Assembly: GCA_030620005.1 (NCBI GenBank)
Contig: JAUXAJ010000155.1
Coordinates: 1 to 12,048 of the forward strand
Source: Promethearchaeota archaeon
GTDB lineage: Archaea > Asgardarchaeota > Lokiarchaeia > Sigynarchaeales > SOKP01
Direction: 5' to 3'
DNA: 12,048 bases
The translations under genes were made by a program, and so were the position numbers. Under the pieces are notes generated by a model. That model was not told the DNA's origin. It was given only the letters and a program-made list of their open reading frames with translations, and did no database searches. Position 1 is the first letter of the stretch. The number at the start of each line of letters is the position of its first letter. Below, in pieces: positions 5,819 to 12,048 of the stretch.

Positions 5819-7114
5819 TTACTTGCGATAGACACCATACTTGAATACAGCATCCGTCATAGCTTTTACATTTTCGTGCTTTGCCTCGTCAGGAATTCCA
5901 GACACACCACCATCTAATATATACCCCCCTCCTTCCATGCATCCCTCTAGATGTTTCTTAACATAATCTTCTACTTGTTGAGGTTTTCCAGCTACTAATA
6001 GAGAAGCGGGTACGTTTCCGCGAATGCAGGCGTAATCTCCAAACATTTCTTTCGCTTTAATAATATCTGTTTTGTCAAACCAGTAAATTAATTTTCCTTT
6101 ATGCTGCTTGGCAAATTCTTCTAAGTACTCCAATCGTTCGTTGTATCCCCCTTCAAAGAAAGGTTCGGGTATAAATCCTTGTTCAATAAGTTTTTCCATG
6201 ACTTTTGTCAAGGAAGGCCAATAAAATTCTTCAAATTGTTCGGGACTCATGAATCCATCAGCACCCCTGTGCAACGGAATGAAGATGACTTTCGTTCCTG
6301 GAGCCAACTTTCCAAAATCAAGCGTGAAATCAATTGTGGGCTGAATGAACATATCAATCATCTTTTTTAATTCTTCTGGCCTTCTGTACATGTCAAGCAT
6401 GCTCCCGCGCATGCCTCTTAACATATCTCCGACGACATCAAACGGCGCAATTGAAACATTGAATGATGATACGGGATACCCTAATTTTTTCATTGCTTTT
6501 TCGTAATTGCCCATGACGCTGAATAAACTGAAAAATGATTTTGTTCCTTCTCCTATTGCTTTCATCATCTTCATCGTGTTTGGAGAACTAAAGAAAACGG
6601 GAATTGATATGGTAGACATTGTCCCATATCCTAAAGCAACTAAGTTAGGGAATTCAGAAAACGCCTTTAGGTTCTCATTATGACGCGGTAATATTTTTCG
6701 AATCATAAAACCAGTTGGGTCTGAAAAAAAATCGTTATATTCGTCAGCTTTCATGTATTCTCCTTCTACAAATTGAAAAGGCTGGTTATCGTTTAATCGT
6801 TGTTCCTCGTTTTTAGCGCCAGGCCATTTTAAAGTCTTTACTCCTAAAGCGTCATACATTCGACCAAAGCCAAGAACTAGAAGTGACGGCATTTGATCCC
6901 AATTATACTGGCTGAACACTTCGATAGCAGCTTCACTTAGCTTCTCGGGTTCGTACATTGCTTCTTTATGTGATAATCCCTTTTGAAGTGCAGGATAAAA
7001 ATGTACAAATGGTGCTATCGGAACTCTATCAGGCTCTTTTAAGGCTATTGCATCATTATATCTTTGATTCCGTTCTTTAAATAATTCTCGTGGCTTTTTT
7101 TCGCTCGTTTTAAT
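5819..7114 (-). CDS. UroD-family corrinoid methyltransferase, apparent ATT start
   Basis: The first ATG is at 6958 (379 residues), but the frame is open a further 52 codons upstream and there encodes the conserved N-terminus, including ALKEPDRVPI, which matches LKEPDRVPV in the plus-strand paralogue. No ATG, GTG or TTG occurs in that stretch. The likely start is ATT at 7114, which overlaps the TAA of the corrinoid gene (TAATT) with GAGGTG just before. Family: TIM-barrel methyltransferases related to uroporphyrinogen decarboxylase (MtaA, MtbA, CmuA). Counting from the ATG, FFEG (267-270) replaces the HxC zinc motif of MtaA, and VSGIP (352-356) stands where MtaA has GCGIP; Cys311 and Cys340 are shared with the paralogue. 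It should transfer a methyl group to or from the corrinoid protein encoded just upstream. Substrate unknown. Confidence 0.85.
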   Translation of the reverse strand: MKTSEKKPRELFKERNQRYNDAIALKEPDRVPIAPFVHFYPALQKGLSHKEAMYEPEKLSEAAIEVFSQYNWDQMPSLLVLGFGRMYDALGVKTLKWPGAKNEEQRLNDNQPFQFVEGEYMKADEYNDFFSDPTGFMIRKILPRHNENLKAFSEFPNLVALGYGTMSTISIPVFFSSPNTMKMMKAIGEGTKSFFSLFSVMGNYEKAMKKLGYPVSSFNVSIAPFDVVGDMLRGMRGSMLDMYRRPEELKKMIDMFIQPTIDFTLDFGKLAPGTKVIFIPLHRGADGFMSPEQFEEFYWPSLTKVMEKLIEQGFIPEPFFEGGYNERLEYLEEFAKQHKGKLIYWFDKTDIIKAKEMFGDYACIRGNVPASLLVAGKPQQVEDYVKKHLEGCMEGGGYILDGGVSGIPDEAKHENVKAMTDAVFKYGVYRK

Positions 7115-7743
7115 TACACCTCAATCCATTTAGTTGCTAAATTTACAGCTTCAACCGCACTTTCTCCAAATGCATCTGCTCCTACATATTCTACAATATT
7201 TTCGTCAATAGTACCCCCTCCAATCATGATTTTAACAGAATCTCTCAAGCCAGCATCTTTTAGTTTTTGAATCGTTTCTTTCATCGAATCAAACGCAAGG
7301 GTTAGAAAACCGCTAAGAGCTAAGACTTTAGGTTTGAAATCTCTCATGCTTTCAATGAATTTTTCAGCAGGAACATCCACGCCTAAATCCAATACATCAA
7401 ATCCATTTGCGTCTAACATGAATTTTACGACATCCTTTCCAATATCGTGAATATCTCCTGCCACGGTTCCTAAAAGCACTTTACCTCTTCCTTCTTCTTG
7501 CTTTCTCGAGTCTTTTAATCTTGGTGATAGCTGTTCAAAAATATCGCGTAAAATTTCTCCGGACATTATCAAATCTGGAAGGAAATATTCCTTAGTTTCA
7601 AATTTTTTGCCAATCTGTTTCATGGCTTGTTTCACATCATTCATGATTTTTAGTGGATCTTCGTTACTTTCAAGTTTCTTCTTTAAGATTTCTTTAACAT
7701 TGTTTTCATTTAATTCTACTATTTCAGATATAAAATCAGACAT
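7114..7743 (-). CDS. Corrinoid (B12-binding) methyl carrier protein
   Basis: A 209-residue protein of the MtaC/MtbC/MttC type. Residues 1-85 form the helical cap domain (FETKEYFLPDLIMSGEI is typical); 88-209 form the Rossmann-like cobalamin domain with GDIHDIG (96-102), where His99 should be the lower cobalt ligand, SGFLT (144-148) and IGGG (174-177). The cofactor carries a methyl group between substrate and acceptor. AAGGTG at 7755-7760 is a good ribosome binding site for the ATG at 7743. The following methyltransferase overlaps its stop by one base. About 40 percent resembles the plus-strand corrinoid protein by eye. Confidence 0.94.
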   Translation of the reverse strand: MSDFISEIVELNENNVKEILKKKLESNEDPLKIMNDVKQAMKQIGKKFETKEYFLPDLIMSGEILRDIFEQLSPRLKDSRKQEEGRGKVLLGTVAGDIHDIGKDVVKFMLDANGFDVLDLGVDVPAEKFIESMRDFKPKVLALSGFLTLAFDSMKETIQKLKDAGLRDSVKIMIGGGTIDENIVEYVGADAFGESAVEAVNLATKWIEV

Positions 7744-7770
7744 CTTAAATCGTTCACCTTTTTCATTTTT

Positions 7771-7786
7771 ATATTTTATAAAATAT
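7771..7786. promoter_or_regulatory. 16-base perfect palindrome over a TATA box
   Basis: ATATTTTATAAAATAT is its own reverse complement and ends 28 bases before the minus-strand corrinoid ATG. It contains a TATA box in either direction. It may be the promoter of the minus-strand module, possibly also an operator. The close spacing to the ATG (the Shine-Dalgarno lies between) suggests a very short leader. Confidence 0.45.
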
Positions 7787-7894
7787 GATTAAAGGAACTA
7801 TTGTTTTTTAACAATATAAATGTTTTTTCAATTAATAAATGCCAATTAATTAGCTAGTAGTGAGTAAAAAATCTGAACTAAGGTAAACGCATCA

Positions 7895-8020
7895 TTATCG
7901 TAATCCTAGTTCACGCAGCATATCTCTAATTGCTGTCTTTTTCTCTCCCTTTAAATCGTACCATAAAAGCATGATCAAGCATGCGATAAAATAAAAGATA
8001 ATGGGGATTAGTTCTATGAA
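7895..8020 (-). other. Start-less fragment of a membrane protein in the divergent spacer
   Basis: This frame is open for 41 codons: a hydrophobic stretch (IPIIFYFIACLIMLLW) followed by a polar tail (YDLKGEKKTAIRDMLRELGL). It looks like the last helix and tail of a membrane protein, but it has no ATG or GTG ahead of the helix and no ribosome binding site; only TTG at about 7978 is available. It may be a relic or a tiny unrecognised gene. The rest of 7744-8226 shows AT-rich promoter-like DNA only, with TATA-like patches at about 8088-8096 and 8187-8194. Confidence 0.3.
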
Positions 8021-8226
8021 TTAATTTCCACTTATTATTTTTTTCATCCTATTAAGATTTAAGTAAAGTTCTTAGAAGAAATTTCAAATATATACCTAAA
8101 AAATTAATCAGATATAAAGAAGAAATATATGAAAATTAAAGGTAAACCTATAATATTTTAAAGGAAAAAACAAATTCTACATTAAACGATATAACATGAA
8201 CTTATCAATTTTAGAAGTGTATAAAA

Positions 8227-8382
8227 ATGGAAGAGTTTTCAAGAAAACCTAAATATGTGAATAAGGACGAGATGCACGAAGCCATAGGTCGCATACTTTG
8301 GGGGAAAAATGGAAAGAAATATTCAATGCGTCGCTTGATATTTGCGTTTATGAAGAAGAAAATAAAGGGAGGTAAAAAATAA
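8227..8382 (+). CDS. Small basic protein leading the plus-strand methyl-transfer unit
   Basis: A 51-residue frame from ATG 8227 (MEEFSRKPKYVNKDEMHEAI) ending in KKKIKGGKK. It is strongly basic at the C-terminus, with no cysteine and no clear membrane segment. Its TAA lies two bases before the corrinoid ATG, and its last codons contain that gene's Shine-Dalgarno (GGGAGGT), so translation of the two is probably linked. It is below the length at which gene finders are reliable. Family not recognised; it could be a regulator of the unit or an assembly factor, without direct evidence. Confidence 0.55.
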   Translation: MEEFSRKPKYVNKDEMHEAIGRILWGKNGKKYSMRRLIFAFMKKKIKGGKK

Positions 8383-8384
8383 AG

Positions 8385-9041
8385 ATGGGTTCTAAAGACG
8401 AACTGGTTGAGACCGTTGTTGAATTGGAGGAACTAAAATCTTATTCGCTTGTAAAGCAATTACTAGAGGAAGGTACTGACCCAAAAGAAATTATCGAAGC
8501 ATTATGTAAGGGAGTGGAAATTATCGGAGAGAAATTTAGTAAAAAAGAATATTTTTTAACCGAGTTAGTAATGGCAGGAGAAATATTTCAACAATCCGCA
8601 AAGATCCTCGAACCTGCTCTAAAGGCGGACCAGAAAAGTGAAAAAGCGTTAGGTGTAGTTGTCATGGGAACTGTAAAAGGAGATGTTCACGATATAGGAA
8701 AGAATATTTTTGTTACCTTGCTTCAGTCAAAGGGTTATGAAGTCCACGATTTGGGTGTGGATGTGCCTCCTGAAAATTTTATAATAAAGGTCAAAGAGAC
8801 TAATGCTAAAATCGTGGGTTATTCCGGATTACTTACAGTGGCTCTCGAATCAATGAAGGAAACAACAGAACAGTTAAAGGCTGCAGGCTTGAGAGAAAAA
8901 GTTAAAATAATAATAGGAGGGCTTCCAGTTGATGAAATGTGGATGAAAGAGGTGGGTGCCGATGCATTTACCGATAATGCGTTCGAGGGTGTAAAGATGG
9001 TAAATAATTGGATTAAGGGGGATAAGAATGAAACCGATTAA
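8385..9041 (+). CDS. Corrinoid (B12-binding) methyl carrier protein
   Basis: A 218-residue protein of the same family as the one at 7114-7743. Helical cap residues about 1-85 (FSKKEYFLTELVMAGEIF), cobalamin domain 88-218 with GDVHDIG (99-105; His102 as lower ligand), SGLLT (147-151) and IIGG (176-179). GGGAGGT at 8367-8373 lies 11 bases before the ATG. It overlaps the start of the methyltransferase gene by 14 bases, a sign of tight coupling and of partner function. Substrate specificity rests with the methyltransferase and is unknown. Confidence 0.94.
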   Translation: MGSKDELVETVVELEELKSYSLVKQLLEEGTDPKEIIEALCKGVEIIGEKFSKKEYFLTELVMAGEIFQQSAKILEPALKADQKSEKALGVVVMGTVKGDVHDIGKNIFVTLLQSKGYEVHDLGVDVPPENFIIKVKETNAKIVGYSGLLTVALESMKETTEQLKAAGLREKVKIIIGGLPVDEMWMKEVGADAFTDNAFEGVKMVNNWIKGDKNETD

Positions 9042-10179
9042 AGAAGAAGCCATGACTTCGGTTGAAAGAATAATAACCGCAATGCAATTAAAGGAGCCTG
9101 ATAGAGTTCCCGTGTGGCCTTTAATTGATTTCCTTCCCGTTTACTATTATGACATAACTGCTCAAGAAATGATAGAGGATCCAGATAAATCTCAAGCAGC
9201 AATGGAATGGATTTATCACGAGTTAGGAGGCTTTGACATAGCAATGGCAGGTGGAGGGATGTACATGCAATATGTGAATCCTTTCCCTGATATCTTTTCA
9301 ATTTTTTATCTGGATTGGAGATTACCGGGTCGGATGTTGCCCGTAAATGCTTCTCCTCAGCTTTTTGAAAGAGCTCTCGACGATCCGTTTATAACAGAAA
9401 AAGACTACGACAAAATCATTGAAAAAGGATTACTTTGGTTGGCGAACTTTGAAAGGGGAAGCATGAAAGACATGATGAAATTAAGCAAGATTGGACCAAA
9501 AGTGGCTGAAAATACAGTGAAGTGGTGGACTCAATTTAAAGTGCCCACTTTTAACGATGGAGCAGCGATACCTCCTTTTGATCTTTTGTCAGTATTCAGG
9601 GGAGCCACGAATTTCATGAAAGATATCTACAGGTATCCCGATAAAATAATAGAAGTAAGCGATTTCTTGATAGATAACTTGATTCTAATGGGTGAATTCG
9701 GACCTTCCCAGATGGGAGGAAAGACCATACTTGTAGGATCAGCAAGAGCGAGCGCAGATTTCATCTCAGAAAAACATTTCGAGCAACTATTTTGGCCGTA
9801 TTTTAAGAAAATGGTGACCAAATATGTAACAGATGGATTCATTGTTCAACTTCACATGGATACAAATTGGACAGATCGTTTACACTACTTTAAAGAACTA
9901 CCTAAAGGCAAGATTTACTTACACATGGACGAAAGGACGGATATTTTCAAGGCAAAAGAAATCTTAGGGGATCACATGTGCATTGAAGGAAATTTAAAGC
10001 CTTCTTTATTTAAGTTAGGTACTCCAAAACAAATAGAAGACGAGACCAAGAAAATTATTGATGGATGTGCTGAGGGAGGAGGTCTTTTTGTCGGATCGGA
10101 AATCCCAGATGACGCAAAATTAGAAAATGTGAAAGCAATGATAGACACTTGTAAAACTCATGGAGTTTATCGAAAATAA
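9028..10179 (+). CDS. UroD-family corrinoid methyltransferase
   Basis: A 383-residue protein starting at ATG 9028, with AAGGGGG six bases ahead; ATG 9052 is a weaker alternative. The N-terminal LKEPDRVPV (21-29) and the C-terminal EGGG (349-352) and LENVKAM (365-371) are typical of the UroD/MtaA superfamily. The zinc motif HxC of MtaA/MtbA is HMD here (276-278), and the third ligand Cys is Ser357 (GSEIP). Cys318 and Cys347 are conserved in the minus-strand paralogue, 28 residues apart in both. It should work with the corrinoid protein just upstream to demethylate a substrate or pass the methyl group on. It is not a haem-pathway decarboxylase by context. A T16 tract follows the stop codon directly. 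Confidence 0.9.
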   Translation: MKPIKEEAMTSVERIITAMQLKEPDRVPVWPLIDFLPVYYYDITAQEMIEDPDKSQAAMEWIYHELGGFDIAMAGGGMYMQYVNPFPDIFSIFYLDWRLPGRMLPVNASPQLFERALDDPFITEKDYDKIIEKGLLWLANFERGSMKDMMKLSKIGPKVAENTVKWWTQFKVPTFNDGAAIPPFDLLSVFRGATNFMKDIYRYPDKIIEVSDFLIDNLILMGEFGPSQMGGKTILVGSARASADFISEKHFEQLFWPYFKKMVTKYVTDGFIVQLHMDTNWTDRLHYFKELPKGKIYLHMDERTDIFKAKEILGDHMCIEGNLKPSLFKLGTPKQIEDETKKIIDGCAEGGGLFVGSEIPDDAKLENVKAMIDTCKTHGVYRK

Positions 10180-10195
10180 TTTTTTTTTTTTTTTT
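10180..10195 (+). terminator. T16 transcription stop
   Basis: Sixteen consecutive T begin immediately after the methyltransferase TAA. Archaeal RNA polymerase stops on such tracts without a hairpin, so this should end the plus-strand methyl-transfer transcript. Confidence 0.65.
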
Positions 10196-10251
10196 AAGAA
10201 TAAACACTTAGATGTTATAAACATTTTAGAGGTTTTAGAGGGGAGAATAAA

Positions 10252-10473
10252 TTGGAATCAGGTCTTAAAGATTCATTCAAATCCGGAATAATGGGAGCAA
10301 TTATGGGATTTATAATGAGTTTTTTGATAAATTTACTTATAATACCATTTCCATCTGATGCAATAATAAATGCAATAAATCATGGCATAACAGGCGTTAT
10401 TAGTGGATTTATGGGAGGATTCATGGGGATGTTCATGTATTTTAAAATGGTTGGCAAGAAAAAGTCGGAATAA
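10252..10473 (+). CDS. Small glycine-rich two-helix membrane protein
   Basis: A 73-residue protein that begins with TTG; GAGGGGAG (10238-10245) six bases upstream supports this start. Two hydrophobic helices, about 12-32 and 45-66, are joined by a short loop (PFPSD). Both helices have glycines at regular spacing (GIMGAIMG, and GVISGFMGGFMG), the pattern of tightly packed helix pairs or oligomers. The C-terminus is basic (KKKSE), and by the positive-inside rule both ends should face the cytoplasm. It lies between two T tracts, so it is probably transcribed alone; TATA-like GTTATAAAC is at 10214-10222. Family and function unknown. Candidates include a small channel-like or regulatory membrane protein, without proof. 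Confidence 0.65.
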   Translation: MESGLKDSFKSGIMGAIMGFIMSFLINLLIIPFPSDAIINAINHGITGVISGFMGGFMGMFMYFKMVGKKKSE

Positions 10474-10486
10474 ATTTAATATTTAC

Positions 10487-10496
10487 TTTTTTTTTT
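10487..10496 (+). terminator. T10 transcription stop after the small membrane gene
   Basis: A run of ten T begins 14 bases after the stop codon of the 73-residue gene. Confidence 0.5.
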
Positions 10497-10820
10497 GTTA
10501 ATTTTCCATCGCAGTGGTCTATTAAGCGCACTTTTAACCTCTTAAAGTTATTTCGCTCCTTGTAATCTCAATTCTTTTTTCTTTTCCGTTTACTCTCAAG
10601 GTTTTAAAAATGTCTAAGAAGAAGACATGGTAAGTGCAATTTGTTTACAACACAGCAAATTATCACCAATGAGTTTAAACTAATGTGAGAGATAAAAAAT
10701 TTGATGAAAAGTGAAAAGGCAACCGAGGAGCTTAGTAATTCACTGGCGTCTACAGAGAAAGAATATATTTGAATTAAAATGAATGCTCAAGTGGTCATAA
10801 TAAAAAGTGAACTCATGATT
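10497..10820. other. Spacer without a convincing gene
   Basis: Only very short frames are seen: ATG 10609 gives seven codons (MSKKKTW), and ATG 10704 gives 22 codons (MKSEKATEELSNSLASTEKE). The second has protein-like composition and could be the relic of a gene start. No structured RNA or repeat was recognised. Confidence 0.3.
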
Positions 10821-12048
10821 TTAACTAAGTTCAATATAGAGCTTTTGTCCTTCAATAAGGACGATTTCTTTAGATAAAATAATTTCGACACTCTTTTTTC
10901 CATTTATAAACGATAATCTTGCTTCAATAGTGATTGCTTCTCCATTTTTTAGAAAAACAACACATTTATTGCATTTTACCGGTGTGAAATCTCCCAAGGC
11001 ACCAAGATTAATTGAATTTAATTCAAATCTTCCGTGATAAACAACGCACGTGAACTCAAATTTCCCTTCAGCGTATTTTTGGCATGCCTGACCCCAAGCT
11101 TTAGAAGTAATAAAAAAAGTTTGAAAATTCTTAGAATTTATTTTTGGCTTAATTGTAAATTGTTTAATCTTAACTGAATAAGAAACTCCCGTTAACGCAT
11201 GGAGTAGTGTCCAGGACGACATTGGTCTAACGTAATGATCACCACATTCAACTTCGTTCCATGGACTCCTGTGTGTCCCATCATATCGATTTCGAATGGC
11301 CTGAATGATTTTAAGGGCATCGTTAACTTTTCCCGTGTAAATGCATAACGCGGCAACTTCGTACTCGATCCCAGTCCATACTTCATCGCTATATAAAGTA
11401 GGAACTGAAGGTTTATGACCACGAGGCCAAGTACAATTCATCAAACCAGAATCATTGGGAGAGGCAAAAATTCTAGGTGTCTGGGTAATCCCTTGGAGGG
11501 AATCCTTGAAATTGTATTTAATAATTGATTCGATGGCCTTATCAACATGATCAGGGGGTAATATGTATCCAAAACCGAGATTAAATGCCCACCACTGACC
11601 CATTAATTGATCTGAATGACATCCAATACCATATTGATGTTTATCGATTTCATTCTCATCGTATTTCTGGACGTAATATTCTCCATTCCAACATTCTTCA
11701 TCTAAAATTTTCCTTCCTGAATCATATATATTTCTGCATTTTTCTACCCAATCAGGCGAATTTAATTTTTTTGCAATCTGCTCGCAAGCTAAAAGTGAAA
11801 CTAAATATAACAATCCGATAAAAGTATTAATACCGTGTATTTCACAGTCATAAGTGTTAGGTTGAGAACCGTATATCACGCCTTTCGATTCAATATCAAG
11901 GTTTTTAAAGACATATTCCATCAATTTTTTAATATTAAGCCAGGATTTTGTTAAAAACTCAAGATCTCCCGTAATGAGAAAGTCTCGATACATTTTTAAA
12001 ACCATTCCGAACATTCCGTCGATAGCAGGGGGCACGTCCCCTTGATTT
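10821..12048 (-). CDS. GH116 family glycosidase (GBA2-like), C-terminal part
   Basis: The frame is open to the right edge (about 409 codons visible), so the N-terminal beta domain and start lie outside. A GTG at 12035 is an internal valine in DVPPAID, not a start. The visible part is the alpha-toroid catalytic domain with motifs of GH116: NTYDCE, CHSDQLMGQWWA (Asp codon near 11612, aligned with the acid/base Asp of GBA2 and TxGH116), DEVWTG, and PWNEVECGDHYVRPMSSW, followed by a C-terminal extension. The nucleophile Glu of the family should lie about 130-150 residues before that Asp, outside the window. It hydrolyses beta-glycosides; specificity (glucoside, xyloside, GlcNAc) cannot be told. 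No signal for the cell location is visible. Confidence 0.88.
   Translation of the reverse strand, partial: NQGDVPPAIDGMFGMVLKMYRDFLITGDLEFLTKSWLNIKKLMEYVFKNLDIESKGVIYGSQPNTYDCEIHGINTFIGLLYLVSLLACEQIAKKLNSPDWVEKCRNIYDSGRKILDEECWNGEYYVQKYDENEIDKHQYGIGCHSDQLMGQWWAFNLGFGYILPPDHVDKAIESIIKYNFKDSLQGITQTPRIFASPNDSGLMNCTWPRGHKPSVPTLYSDEVWTGIEYEVAALCIYTGKVNDALKIIQAIRNRYDGTHRSPWNEVECGDHYVRPMSSWTLLHALTGVSYSVKIKQFTIKPKINSKNFQTFFITSKAWGQACQKYAEGKFEFTCVVYHGRFELNSINLGALGDFTPVKCNKCVVFLKNGEAITIEARLSFINGKKSVEIILSKEIVLIEGQKLYIELS

Noticed and set aside
9038..9301. Minus-strand 87-codon frame inside the methyltransferase gene
   Set aside because: It is a shadow of the conserved N-terminal region.
5819..10179. 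Haem-pathway uroporphyrinogen decarboxylase
   Set aside because: Both genes are paired and overlapped with corrinoid proteins, which fits methyltransferases of the same superfamily.
10609..10632. Seven-codon ATG frame (MSKKKTW)
   Set aside because: Too short, with no ribosome binding site or continuation.
11841..11856. NTYDCE glutamate as the GH116 nucleophile
   Set aside because: It lies only 77 residues before the acid/base Asp; in GBA2 and TxGH116 the nucleophile is about 150 residues before it, so it should lie outside the window.
12033..12035. GTG as start of the GH116 gene
   Set aside because: The frame is open to the window edge, and the codons before and after (GDVPPAID) continue domain-like sequence; the family is much longer.

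Overview
The window looks like part of the chromosome of an Asgard archaeon (Lokiarchaeia-like). The evidence is indirect: AT-rich DNA, archaeal AGGTGA-type ribosome binding sites, TATA-like boxes, oligo-T stops after genes, a eukaryote-like small GTPase with a long helical tail, and anaerobic corrinoid methyl-transfer genes. No rRNA or marker gene is present, so the lineage is an inference. No tRNA, CRISPR array or insertion sequence was recognised.

Left part (1-1748, all minus strand): the first 29 codons of a cysteine-containing gene that runs off the left edge; a small one-helix membrane protein (298-549) whose frame continues past its stop; and a complete acetyl-CoA acetyltransferase (thiolase), coupled to the small gene by a TAATG stop/start overlap. 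A 418-base divergent spacer with TCATG repeats and a hairpin follows.

Middle-left (2167-4141, plus strand): a small GTPase with a coiled tail, then a short frame that repeats the GTPase tail, then a 235-residue coiled-coil protein. The last two overlap, so the three probably form one unit, perhaps a GTPase with its own helical partners. The spacer 4142-4499 holds what looks like a decayed gene.

Centre (4500-10179): two facing-away methyl-transfer modules share the spacer 7744-8226. The minus-strand module encodes a corrinoid protein, a UroD-family methyltransferase and a multi-cluster Fe-S protein. The plus-strand module encodes a 51-residue basic protein, a corrinoid protein and a UroD-family methyltransferase. 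Each corrinoid protein should carry a methyl group between a substrate and an acceptor, moved by the partner methyltransferase; the Fe-S protein may keep the cobalt reduced. The substrate is not evident. Both methyltransferases lack the zinc-ligand pattern of MtaA/MtbA. Two genes are abnormal as read: the minus-strand methyltransferase has no ATG, GTG or TTG at its true N-terminus (an ATT sits in the expected place), and the Fe-S gene is split by a frameshift beside a 24-base tandem duplication.

Right part (10180-12048): a T16 tract, a 73-residue glycine-rich membrane hairpin protein, a largely empty spacer, and on the minus strand the C-terminal part of a GH116 (GBA2-like) glycosidase running off the right edge.
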